From the NCBI GenBank assembly GCA_013314775.1, contig JABUFB010000016.1, positions 79,099-143,098 of the forward strand: a stretch of 64,000 nt of DNA, in the 5' to 3' direction. This document shows, piece after piece, positions 8,553-17,048 of the stretch; the stretch's first letter is position 1, and the number at the start of each line of letters is the position of its first letter. The notes below the pieces were generated by a model, which was not told where the DNA came from, searched no databases, and saw only the letters and a list, made by a program, of their open reading frames with translations. The DNA comes from Armatimonadota bacterium. GTDB taxonomy: Bacteria; Armatimonadota; Zipacnadia; Zipacnadales; JABUFB01. A program made the translations under genes and the position numbers.

Positions 8553-9593
8553 CTAAAGCCCCAGCCGCTCCCGGTGTGTCCTGAGAACGAGTTCCAGTGC
8601 GTTCTCTATGATCTCGCGCTGGCCCGGATGCGGTGTGGGCGACTGATCAGCGATGCCCAATGGCTCCCGCCCCATGAGCGCCCGCAGAGAGTTCTCGACG
8701 CACGGTCCCAGCCAGGCCAGCGAGTAGCCCCCCTCCAGCACCAGCACCAGCCGTCCGGAGCACGTCTCGTCGGCAGTCTGCGCCAGCAGTGCGGTCCAGT
8801 CGTGGAAGGCCCTCGCCGAGCAGTCCATCTCGGCCAGAGGCTCGGCGTGGTGCGGGTCGTAGCCGGCGGAGACGAGGATAAGATCGGGCTGGTACTCGCG
8901 CAATGCCGGGGCCACGAGTTCCTGCATTACCCGGGCATAGTGCGCATCCCCCGCGCCCCGGACCAGCGGCACATTGATGGTATATCCGGCGCCTTCCTCG
9001 ACACCCACCTCATCATACGATCCGGTGCCCGGGAAAAGGCCGTGTTCGTGGATCGACATGTAGAGGACATCCCTGCGGTGGTAGAAGAGTTCCTGGGTTC
9101 CGTTGCCGTGGTGGACGTCGAAATCTACGATGGCGATGCGCTCTGCCCCGTTGCGCAGGGCGGCCTCGGCTGCGAGCGCAATGTTATTCAGGAAGCAGAA
9201 GCCTTTGATGAGGTCTTCCCCCGCGTGGTGGCCCGGTGGCCGCACCAGGCAGAGCGAACGCGGGCAGTCGTCGCTCAGGGACGCCCTGGCCGCAGCGATG
9301 CACGCCCCAGCCGCCGCGTACGCTGCCGCGCAGGTGTCCGCCATGGCGAGGGTGTCGATGGTGAACTCCGCGCGCCCCGTGGCGCAGGCGCGATCCAGGG
9401 ATGCCAGATGCTCTTCGGAATGGAGCCGGAGAAGCTGCTCGCGGGTGGCAGGCTCAAAGGGCAGAGATCGGGTATCAGCCAAGAGCCCGGAGGCGTCGAG
9501 GTGATCCAGGATCGCCCGCAGACGGTCGGGGCTCTCGGGATGTCCGGGGATGTTGTGCTTGAGAAATACCGGGTCGCTGATAATCCCAACCAT
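8553..9593 (-). CDS. histone deacetylase-family (AcuC-like) deacetylase
   Basis: A 346-residue zinc-dependent arginase/deacetylase-fold enzyme. It has the early HPESPDR (18-24), RPPGHHA (118-124) with the tandem catalytic His122-His123, FCFLNN (132-137), VDFDVHHGNGT (156-166) with the zinc ligands Asp159 and His161, and SAGYDPHHAEPL supplying the third ligand. Bacterial members remove acetyl groups from acetoin-related proteins, polyamines or acetylated sugars; the substrate is not evident. ATG 9593 follows AAGGAG by 8 bases; the longer frame upstream has no such signal. No acu genes are adjacent. Confidence 0.9.
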   Translation of the reverse strand: MVGIISDPVFLKHNIPGHPESPDRLRAILDHLDASGLLADTRSLPFEPATREQLLRLHSEEHLASLDRACATGRAEFTIDTLAMADTCAAAYAAAGACIAAARASLSDDCPRSLCLVRPPGHHAGEDLIKGFCFLNNIALAAEAALRNGAERIAIVDFDVHHGNGTQELFYHRRDVLYMSIHEHGLFPGTGSYDEVGVEEGAGYTINVPLVRGAGDAHYARVMQELVAPALREYQPDLILVSAGYDPHHAEPLAEMDCSARAFHDWTALLAQTADETCSGRLVLVLEGGYSLAWLGPCVENSLRALMGREPLGIADQSPTPHPGQREIIENALELVLRTHRERLGL

Positions 9594-9783
9594 GCAGCGC
9601 GCTCCTTCCGGGAGAGTGCGGTGATTATACACGATGTTGAAACGAGCCAGTAATCCGGGCGCCATTGGTCCCTGAATCGGTTTGGTGCCAGGGAAGGAAT
9701 CCGAGTCCCCTTAGCGAAACCCCATGAGTTGCTGACTGCCGCGCAACCCGGGCGATAGTGCCCCTCGCCGAGGTTCTCGCCTC

Positions 9784-11313
9784 ATGGATGCCCTCGCGAA
9801 ACTGCAGTTGCACACCAATTTCGGTGATGCCGACTGGGGCATCACTGTGGTCTTCCTGGTGGTATCCACACTGCTCGGGATGTGGGCGATGCGCTACATC
9901 CGCGACATGGAAGACTACGTGGTGGCTGGACGGTCGGTGCGCACGTACCTTGGCGTCGCTTCGATGATCGCTACGGAGCTGGGCCTGGTCACGGTCATGT
10001 ACTCGGCTCAGAAAGGCTTTACCTGTGCTTTCGCGGCCTTCGCCATAGCGGTGCTTGCGGCGGCTGCCGGCCTCATTGTGGGGATGACGGGGTTCATTGT
10101 CGTCCCTCTGCGGCACCACGGCGTGATGACCATTCCCGAGTTTTACGAGGTGCGCTTCAGCAGAGGCGTCCGGGTCATCGGCGCGATTATCCTCGCCGCC
10201 TCGGGTATCCTGAACATGGGGATGTTCCTCAAGGCTGACTCCATCTTCGTCACCAGCGTGATGGGGATGCATCAGGAGGGCCAGCTGAAAATTGCGATGA
10301 CCATCATCCTGGCCCTGGTGCTCTTGTATACGATGCTGGGCGGGATGATCTCCGTCGTGCTCACTGACTACCTTCAGTACGTGGTGATGTCCATCGGGCT
10401 GGTGGTCACTTCGATCCTGCTCATGCAGCATTTCGGGTGGAGCGACCTGGTATCGGCGGTGTCGGAACTCAAGGGTGAAGCGGGCTTCAACCCGCTCATG
10501 AAAGAGAGCGGCCTCGGGCCCACTTATCTGGTCTGGATGCTGTTCCTGGGCTTCATCAGCGCATGCGTTTGGCAGACATCAGTCATGCGCGCCACCAGCG
10601 CCGAGAGCGAAAAGGTGGTGCGGCGCACCTATGTCTGGGGTTCGGTGGGCTTTCTCGTGCGGTTCTTGATCCCCTACTTCTGGGGCATCGTCGGCCTGGC
10701 ATATGTCGCTGGACACCCGTCTCTGCGCGAGATCTTCCTGCCCGAGACAGGCTCAGCAGATTCCAGCCTCCAACTTCGCGCCATGCCCATCGCACTGGCC
10801 AATCTGCTGCCCGCCGGGTTCATCGGCCTGCTCACGGCGGGGATGCTGGCGGCGGCGATGTCTACCTACAACACATACCTGCACACCTGGAGCGCGGTGA
10901 TTACCCAGGACGTCATCGCGCCCCTCATGGGCGGGCATGTGGCTGCAAAGACCCGGATCAACATCGCCCGGGGCATCATGATGCTGGTGGCCGTCTTCCT
11001 GCTGGTCTGGGGTCTATGGTACCCGCTCAGTGAAGACCTGTGGGACTACATGGCCGTCACCGGCGCGATCTACTTCACCGGGGCCTTCGCGACACTGGTT
11101 GGGGGAGTCTACTGGAAACGCGCCAGCAAGGCGGGCGCCTATGGGGCCTTCATCTGCGGCTTCTTCACCATCCTGGGCCTGAAGCCGGTGCAGCAGATAT
11201 TCGGCGTCAGTTGGCCCAGCGAAGTCGTGGGGCTTGCGGTGGCCGCTTCGGCGTGCGTCGTCATGTTCCTTCTCTCATCCCTGTTCCCAGACGCCCCGAA
11301 GAAGGAGGAATAG
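9784..11313 (+). CDS. sodium:solute symporter (SSS family)
   Basis: A 509-residue inner-membrane transporter with about 13-14 predicted hydrophobic segments. Family marks include the N-terminal DYVVAGRSVRTYLGVASMIATELG, the LYTMLGGMISVVLTDYLQYV segment typical of SSS proteins, and GFIGLLTAGMLAAAMSTYNTYL. It imports a sugar, organic acid or similar solute with sodium. It is the first gene of a four-gene run with gaps of 3, 20 and 25 bases, so a single transcript is likely. Substrate unknown. Confidence 0.92.
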   Translation: MDALAKLQLHTNFGDADWGITVVFLVVSTLLGMWAMRYIRDMEDYVVAGRSVRTYLGVASMIATELGLVTVMYSAQKGFTCAFAAFAIAVLAAAAGLIVGMTGFIVVPLRHHGVMTIPEFYEVRFSRGVRVIGAIILAASGILNMGMFLKADSIFVTSVMGMHQEGQLKIAMTIILALVLLYTMLGGMISVVLTDYLQYVVMSIGLVVTSILLMQHFGWSDLVSAVSELKGEAGFNPLMKESGLGPTYLVWMLFLGFISACVWQTSVMRATSAESEKVVRRTYVWGSVGFLVRFLIPYFWGIVGLAYVAGHPSLREIFLPETGSADSSLQLRAMPIALANLLPAGFIGLLTAGMLAAAMSTYNTYLHTWSAVITQDVIAPLMGGHVAAKTRINIARGIMMLVAVFLLVWGLWYPLSEDLWDYMAVTGAIYFTGAFATLVGGVYWKRASKAGAYGAFICGFFTILGLKPVQQIFGVSWPSEVVGLAVAASACVVMFLLSSLFPDAPKKEE

Positions 11314-11316
11314 ACC

Positions 11317-11517
11317 ATGCAGGACTTCTGGGTCTCACTGTGGGCTGTGGTCTGGTTCGGAGGGCTGGCCGTCTTTGCGCTGCTCTCCGTACTCGTCATC
11401 ATGTTTGGTGGGGCCGACCTCGTGGCGATGCTCTCATCGCTGAAGATCCGTCATGAGGAACAGGAAGCTGTGGAGGCCGAGATGGCCGAGGAAGCCGCAC
11501 AGGCCGACGAGAGCTGA
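11317..11517 (+). CDS. small single-pass membrane protein linked to SSS symporter
   Basis: A 66-residue protein that begins 3 bases after the symporter stop, with GGAGG inside the end of the symporter gene. It has one N-terminal hydrophobic helix (VVWFGGLAVFALLSVLVIMF) and an acidic cytosolic tail (HEEQEAVEAEMAEEAAQADE). The size, layout and tight linkage resemble small subunits that accompany some SSS transporters (the DUF997/YhdT-like pairing seen with PanF), but no sequence identity can be claimed. It may be a stabilising or regulatory subunit. Confidence 0.75.
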   Translation: MQDFWVSLWAVVWFGGLAVFALLSVLVIMFGGADLVAMLSSLKIRHEEQEAVEAEMAEEAAQADES

Positions 11518-11537
11518 GGAAGCGGGGAGTTGACGGC

Positions 11538-12176
11538 ATGGCAAACCGCGCTGCAATGCCACTGGCGGCACTGTTTGTACTAGCCTTCCTTGCCACAGGT
11601 TCAGAACTATTGGCGGCGCCGCAGGTGGTCAACGGGAGCTTCGAGGCCGATGCCTACACGAAATCCCCCGGACTGTGCGCCCAGCACCGGAACCGGATCA
11701 CCGGCTGGGAGGCGTCAGGCAATGTGGGCATCAACCCCATCTGGAAGGACGCCGAGAAACGCTCGGGCCCGGCCTCACCTTTCTTCGACAACGGTGCGAT
11801 CCCTCATGGCCGGCAGATCGCCCTCATCCAGGGCCCGGGGAGTATCACGCAACGCATCGCAGGGTTTGAAAAGGGCCACCGGTACGTGGTCACTTTCCGC
11901 GAGAACGGCCGGGTGCAGCGGCAGGGAGACGGCTGGCCGGTGGTTCGAGTGCGGCTGGGCGACAGAATCATTGTCTCGCCTCACGAGGTGCCGCCGGTGG
12001 CGCGCAAGGACGAGTATCACGTGCCTTTCGCGCGTGTGGTAAGCGCGGTCTTCACTGCGCCGGAGGACGGAGAACTGGACCTGGTGATCGAGACTATCCA
12101 GGAACTGCGAACTACCACCGTGTTCCTGGATGATGTAAAGATACAGGAACTGCGGGAGGGTCCGGGAGCTCCCTGA
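11538..12176 (+). CDS. secreted carbohydrate-binding-like protein (DUF642/galactose-binding type)
   Basis: A 212-residue exported protein. GGGGAG precedes the ATG and a signal peptide spans about residues 1-27. The mature protein begins PQVVNGSFEAD, continues with ITGWEASGNVGINP, then IALIQGPGSITQRIAGFEKGH and ends in FLDDVKIQEL. This is the galactose-binding-like jelly-roll order seen in DUF642 and related choice-of-anchor domains. It could capture an extracellular polymer for the symporter encoded upstream. No catalytic residues are apparent. Confidence 0.75.
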   Translation: MANRAAMPLAALFVLAFLATGSELLAAPQVVNGSFEADAYTKSPGLCAQHRNRITGWEASGNVGINPIWKDAEKRSGPASPFFDNGAIPHGRQIALIQGPGSITQRIAGFEKGHRYVVTFRENGRVQRQGDGWPVVRVRLGDRIIVSPHEVPPVARKDEYHVPFARVVSAVFTAPEDGELDLVIETIQELRTTTVFLDDVKIQELREGPGAP

Positions 12177-12201
12177 CCGCGGTGAGCACAGGAGGATCGC
12201 C

Positions 12202-13059
12202 TTGAAGCTGACCGTGGACGCCGACAAGTGCACGATGTGCGGCTGGTGTATTCCCACCTGCCCCAGCGAGATGGTGCGCAGCAAGGGCGACTTCATCAAA
12301 ATTGGGCGCGTGGCCTGCATCGAGTGCGGACATTGCATCGCCATTTGTCCCACGGGCGCCATCGTGGACGAAGAGGGCAAGGAACTCGCATCTGCGGCCT
12401 CTTCTGCCCTCGAACCTGAGGCGCTGACGGCCCTGATGCAAACCCGCCGCACGGTGCGGCGGTACACGGACGAACCGGTTCTGCGTGAGGAGGTCGAGGC
12501 GATCCTGCAGGCAGCGGCGTGGGTCCCGACGGCCGCGAACTGCCAGCCGCAGGAATATGTGGTACTCACTGATCCTGATCAGGTTGCCGAACTGCGCGAG
12601 AGGATAGAGGCCCACTACCGGGCGTTCGGCGAAGCCCTGGCGGACAAAGCAAACCGTGATGTGCGGCTGGCCGAACTGGGCGCGGATCCGGAGACCGCAA
12701 CACACCCCCACATGCTCGCCGCAGTGCCGGCGTTCGTGAAAGCCGTGGACACCGGCCGCGACCGCCTGTTCTTTGACGCGCCCGTGGTCATCGTCATCCA
12801 CGCCGCCGAAGATCAGGTGATGCCCGCGTCTGCATGTCACTATGCAACCTTGGCAATCGTCCTGGCTGCCTGGGCGCGGGGCCTGGGGACCTGCATTACC
12901 GGGTACGCTTCGGATGCGCTGCGCATCAGGCCGGACCTGCGCGAGCACCTGGGCATCGGGCCCGGCAATCAGGTGCACGCGGTGGTTGTGCTTGGGCACC
13001 CCGCTGAAGGTTTCACGCGCATCCCGGCCCGTCGCCCTCCAAAGGTGGACTGGCGCTGA
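12202..13059 (+). CDS. ferredoxin-nitroreductase fusion protein
   Basis: A 285-residue cytosolic flavoprotein. Residues 1-50 are a bacterial 2x[4Fe-4S] ferredoxin: Cys10, 13, 16, 20 and Cys39, 42, 45, 49. Residues 72-280 are a nitroreductase/FMN reductase domain that starts with MQTRRTVRRYTDEPV and contains WVPTAANCQPQEY and a late WARGLGTCITGY. The fused ferredoxin would feed electrons to FMN. Such fusions are found widely in anaerobes. TTG at 12202 is the start, with AGGAGG 7 bases upstream. It ends the symporter operon; a physiological link to the transported solute is not evident. Confidence 0.9.
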   Translation: MKLTVDADKCTMCGWCIPTCPSEMVRSKGDFIKIGRVACIECGHCIAICPTGAIVDEEGKELASAASSALEPEALTALMQTRRTVRRYTDEPVLREEVEAILQAAAWVPTAANCQPQEYVVLTDPDQVAELRERIEAHYRAFGEALADKANRDVRLAELGADPETATHPHMLAAVPAFVKAVDTGRDRLFFDAPVVIVIHAAEDQVMPASACHYATLAIVLAAWARGLGTCITGYASDALRIRPDLREHLGIGPGNQVHAVVVLGHPAEGFTRIPARRPPKVDWR

Positions 13060-13182
13060 GACCGTAAGCCCTAAGGTAACCATAAGCCGGACTTCATCCC
13101 CCAATAACACCCGCGGCAGATGATGGACCTGTGCACAGGCATCTTCGCGCCCAATCCCGACCTTACCCCCGGAGGTCACCTC

Positions 13183-15324
13183 ATGAGACCAATCCTGATG
13201 GCTGCTGTCCTTCTGTCACTGCTCTGCGGACTGTCCCAGGCCGCGCAGGTCACGGGGACCGTCTACTACGACCGCAATGCAAACGGCCAGCGGGAAACCG
13301 ATGAGCCCGGGCTTCCAGGCGTGCGCATCAGCGACGGGATCACCGTCACCTGCACGCGCGACGACGGCTCATACACGCTGAATCCCCCCGACGAGTACAC
13401 TGTGATTCGCGTGAGCTGGCACGCCGGCTATTGGCCCACCGCGAACCGCTTCTGGGAGGGTGTTGAAGGCGCAACCCCTCGCACAGGGCTGGACTTCGCT
13501 TTGCGCTCTCCCGTTGGTGATGAACTGAAACCAGGGGCATTGATTGTCCAGATCACCGACGTCCACACTCTGCCCGACACCGTCCACCTGATCAAGCAGG
13601 TCGCCGAACAGATCGCCGGCCTCAACCCCCGGTTCGTCATCGCCACCGGCGACCTGGTGATGGATGTCAACGGGGCCACCACAGAGGCCCGTGTGCGCGA
13701 GCTGTATTCCGCGTTCCAGGCCGGGATCAGCCCGCTACCCGTCCCCGTCCTCAGCTTGCCCGGCAATCACGAGATGTGCGGAACCGGCGCGAAGTCTTTC
13801 GAAGGCGACCAGAGTCTCCTCGGCGAGGGCGCCTACAGCCGCCTGCGAGGACCGCTCTACTACAGCTTCGACAACGCGGGAATGCATTTCGTGCTGCTGC
13901 ACGCAACACGCGTGAACACACCCGGCAAAGTGGGCGGCGGTTACCGCGACGGCCTGACCGATGTAGAGCTTGAGTGGCTGAAGCAGGACCTGTTCCACGT
14001 CCCGCCGGACACGCCCATCTGTGTGTTCATGCACGAGCCGCCGCGGGGGTTCGCGAACCGTGACGCCTTCGCCGCGCTGCTGCAGAACCGGCCTGTCATC
14101 GGCATGTTCGCGGGGCATACCCACGAGGTGAAGACCTACGACTTCGCCGGCGCTCGTGTCTGGGAGAGCGGCGCGGTTTCGGGGTCCTGGTGGGCTGGTC
14201 CGGAACGGAAGAACCCTTGCCCTGACGGGAGCGCTCCGGGATACAGGCTAATCTGGGTCACGCCCGAGGGATCAATCGAGACCATCTACCGCGGCGAGTG
14301 GGCTGAGAGTGCCGCTGAGTTCCAGAGTGTCCAGTGGGATCCGGCGACCCGGCGCATCGAGGCTAACATCGCCGCGTTCGACCCGGCCCGCGAGATCACA
14401 GGCTTCGACCTGCACTTCGCGGGCATGACCTTCAGCGCTCCGGCCGAAGTGCGTGGTGGCGGAGCCTGGCGAGAAGCGGAGATCGAAGGTTTCGTGGAAA
14501 ACGGGAACGTCGGCGGGTTCTACGGCCTGCGCGCGAAGGCCGTGACCGCCGACAGTCAGGGCCCGTCGGTCACGCTGAACAATCCCATGTATGTTCCATT
14601 GCCTGCCGCCGAACTTGACGGCAGTCAGGATGGGAAGCTGCGCTTCTTCATTGTGAACCAGCACGCCGCCAACCTTGTGACCATCGGCGGTCAGAGTTTC
14701 CGGATGCCCGTGGATGAGGGGATCGTGGACCGCTGGATCGAGATGCCCATCCCGGCCGAGGCGCTCAAGGGACCGGCGCAGGTCACCATCACCGCGCAGG
14801 GCACTCCTCCCGACAACCCGAATCTGGACGACTTCCGCATTTGTGCAATGAGCCTGACCGTTGGCAATCGCCAGTTGGTTGCCAACGAGACGGTGCAGCG
14901 CGAGCAATGGCTGGGGGACAACGATGAGGGCCGTCCGGCGGAGTTCACCTTCAACCTGGCGGAAGTGAACACCGCTGCGGACGCTGCCGAAGGCACGCTT
15001 TCGGTGACACTGGGAGCCAGCGCTGCGCCAACGTGGGTGATGATGAACGGCGTGAAGCTGGGCGACGTGGCGGCATCGGACAAGCGCCAGACCGCGACCC
15101 TCACCGTGCCGGCGGATGCGCTCAAAGGCCCTCTTGCGGTGACGGTGGGAGCGGGGAAGGTCGCTGAAAACGATCTGGCGGACTTCAGCGTGGCCACGCT
15201 GAGCTTGAAGATCGGTGACCGACAGTTTCTCAGCGCCGAGAAGGACATCGCCCTGGGGGATGGAAAGCCTGCGGCCGCGCCGGAGTGCACCTTCCACCTG
15301 CTGCCCTTCGTGCCGGAGGGATAA
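13183..15324 (+). CDS. secreted calcineurin-like metallophosphoesterase
   Basis: A 713-residue exported phosphoesterase. After the signal peptide (1-21) comes a Cna-B/metallophosphatase-N type domain (GTVYYDRNANGQRETDEPG). The catalytic domain carries QITDVH, TGDLVMD, LPGNHEM and GHTHE, the metal-binding Asp/His set of calcineurin-like enzymes. The C-terminal 250 residues contain two related beta modules, both marked by ALKGPxxVT and by LSLxIGDRQF/LSLTVGNRQL. ATG 13183 follows GGAGG. Substrates might be phosphorylated or nucleotide-linked polymers outside the cell. Confidence 0.85.
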   Translation: MRPILMAAVLLSLLCGLSQAAQVTGTVYYDRNANGQRETDEPGLPGVRISDGITVTCTRDDGSYTLNPPDEYTVIRVSWHAGYWPTANRFWEGVEGATPRTGLDFALRSPVGDELKPGALIVQITDVHTLPDTVHLIKQVAEQIAGLNPRFVIATGDLVMDVNGATTEARVRELYSAFQAGISPLPVPVLSLPGNHEMCGTGAKSFEGDQSLLGEGAYSRLRGPLYYSFDNAGMHFVLLHATRVNTPGKVGGGYRDGLTDVELEWLKQDLFHVPPDTPICVFMHEPPRGFANRDAFAALLQNRPVIGMFAGHTHEVKTYDFAGARVWESGAVSGSWWAGPERKNPCPDGSAPGYRLIWVTPEGSIETIYRGEWAESAAEFQSVQWDPATRRIEANIAAFDPAREITGFDLHFAGMTFSAPAEVRGGGAWREAEIEGFVENGNVGGFYGLRAKAVTADSQGPSVTLNNPMYVPLPAAELDGSQDGKLRFFIVNQHAANLVTIGGQSFRMPVDEGIVDRWIEMPIPAEALKGPAQVTITAQGTPPDNPNLDDFRICAMSLTVGNRQLVANETVQREQWLGDNDEGRPAEFTFNLAEVNTAADAAEGTLSVTLGASAAPTWVMMNGVKLGDVAASDKRQTATLTVPADALKGPLAVTVGAGKVAENDLADFSVATLSLKIGDRQFLSAEKDIALGDGKPAAAPECTFHLLPFVPEG

Positions 15325-15349
15325 GCCACAATGGAGCAATGACCGAGTG

Positions 15350-15393
15350 GGCCGGCGCCGGCTGCGGGGAAGTACCGCAGACGCGCGCCGGCC
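15350..15393. terminator. GC-rich hairpin between convergent genes
   Basis: A two-part stem, GGCCGGCGC/GCGCCGGCC with an inner CTGCGG/CCGCAG, lies exactly between the stop of the phosphoesterase gene and the stop of the glycosidase-like gene. It has no U-run and is assigned by position. Confidence 0.5.
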
Positions 15394-15399
15394 GGGCTG

Positions 15400-16854
15400 T
15401 CACTGCTTGCTCGCGGACATCGCTTTCAGCCGCTCCCAGGCAGGTCTGGGCGTGAAGACCGGGTCCGTGTTGAAGTCAAATGCGTAGGCTATCTCGCCGC
15501 CTCTCATCAGCTCGGCCCAGGCGAGTTCCAGCCTGCCGAGGACCGCGTGGCCTCTCTGCACCCCGATCCAGACACCCCGGAGGGGCTGGTGCACGGTTCC
15601 GTCATCGGCGCCCGCCCAGTGGTCATTCCAGGGCGCGCGCGCAGGAACACTGATTTCTTGCCACTGGCCGGTGAGACGGACCCTCGGCGACAGTTGCAGG
15701 TGTTGACCGCCGGCGTCCACGAACCGCACCAGCATTTCCACTTCTCCCGGCTCCCCTCGGATTCGCAGGCGCATCTCGTCGGCCTCCACCGGGTTCCGCG
15801 GGAGCCAGTTCATCGAGACGTACCGACCGCCTACCGAGAAATCCCAATCCAGCGCCAACCTCTTGACGCCTTCGTTTTCCTGCAGGCTGATCGACGCTTT
15901 CGCACCGGGGAATTCCTGCCCGAGACTCAGACCCCACTCGCAGTGGACGATCCCATAACAGACCTCACCGCCGTGCGCCAGCAGGTAGGGTTCGTCGAAC
16001 AACTCGTAGACCACGTAGGCATCCACCTTGCCCGTTCCGGAGAGAGCCCTGATGGTCTGTTCGAGGTACTCTGCCTGTTCACGTTCCGCGCCGTCCAGCG
16101 CCCCGTTCCGCCGGTTGCCTTCGGTGAACCAGATCGGCCTGCCCCACTGGCCAATTCGTTCCAGGAGGCGGTACTTACCCGAGTACGAGGTGATCTCCCG
16201 CAAGGGGTCGCCCATCTCGGAATACCAGTGCCAGGCAACCACGTCGAAAGGCACCTTGTCGCGCACCAGCAGGTCGATGAACCCGAAATGCAGCCAGCCC
16301 GCGGTGTCGATCATGGTGACGCAGTCCGGGTGAGTCTGCTTCAGGCCCTCTGACAGCCCGCGCATCATCCCGCGAATTGGCGCGTAGAGGGCCTCGTCGT
16401 AGTCCGTCATTGCTGCCCCGTCGCGATCACCCCCACCGGGCCACTTTGTCATGCACCGGCAGTCTCGCTCGTTGCTCAGCTCGAAGTAGCGTATCCTGCC
16501 CCGATATCGCTCGCCACACTGCCGCCCGTATGTGAGACTCGCGGCATACCAGGCGTCCTCAGTGTCCTCAGCGGGCGCGGGTGGAAACAGGACCGGGAGC
16601 AGCTCGACTCCGGCCCTTTCTGCAGCCTGGAGAATCTCATCGTTCAGCGCCCAGTCTGCTCCCCAGTCGATGCGGCACAGGTCCATGCCGCAGCCGCTTA
16701 CCCAGGCGAAAACCTGGTCCCAGCCAGTGGGCATGAGCTTCGTGTGGCCCGGATGGCAGCAGACGCCAATTCGCATGGTCTCGGGCTGTGCGGATGCAAG
16801 CGAGACCACGCTGGCGCCGAGGATACCAGCAAGCAGAGCAGGAAGAAGACGCAT
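15400..16854 (-). CDS. secreted glycoside hydrolase-like TIM-barrel protein
   Basis: A 484-residue exported protein with a signal peptide at residues 1-22. The barrel has the clan GH-A layout: RYFELSNERDCRC after strand 4 (likely acid/base Glu of the NE pair) and IWFTEGNRR after strand 7 (likely nucleophile Glu), plus VVAWHWYSEMG. A C-terminal jelly-roll (about 330-470) resembles a carbohydrate-binding module. Substrate unknown; GH39/GH5-like families are the closest in style. GGAGA precedes the ATG. It stands alone, divergent from the large hydrolase gene at 17049. Confidence 0.75.
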   Translation of the reverse strand: MRLLPALLAGILGASVVSLASAQPETMRIGVCCHPGHTKLMPTGWDQVFAWVSGCGMDLCRIDWGADWALNDEILQAAERAGVELLPVLFPPAPAEDTEDAWYAASLTYGRQCGERYRGRIRYFELSNERDCRCMTKWPGGGDRDGAAMTDYDEALYAPIRGMMRGLSEGLKQTHPDCVTMIDTAGWLHFGFIDLLVRDKVPFDVVAWHWYSEMGDPLREITSYSGKYRLLERIGQWGRPIWFTEGNRRNGALDGAEREQAEYLEQTIRALSGTGKVDAYVVYELFDEPYLLAHGGEVCYGIVHCEWGLSLGQEFPGAKASISLQENEGVKRLALDWDFSVGGRYVSMNWLPRNPVEADEMRLRIRGEPGEVEMLVRFVDAGGQHLQLSPRVRLTGQWQEISVPARAPWNDHWAGADDGTVHQPLRGVWIGVQRGHAVLGRLELAWAELMRGGEIAYAFDFNTDPVFTPRPAWERLKAMSASKQ

Positions 16855-17048
16855 GGTAGAAAGTCTCCGATGCGGATGTCACCCGGCATACCCAATTCCC
16901 GCACAGAGGCACCGAAACCTGCCCGGCCGAGAGGCAGGGACCCGGGGCGCCGGTGCGGAATATGCCCTCATTGCGTCGCCGTTGACCACCGGGCGAGCGA
17001 GAGACCCTCGAAGTCGACCCGCTCCACCGATCGGCAGGAGGAACACAG

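Noticed and set aside
8553..9593. True histone deacetylase
   Set aside because: No histone-like target is in the window; bacterial relatives act on other acetylated compounds, so a chromatin role is not supported.
12112..13179. 355-residue minus-strand frame over the ferredoxin-nitroreductase gene
   Set aside because: It is antisense to a gene with complete Cys motifs and shows no family features.
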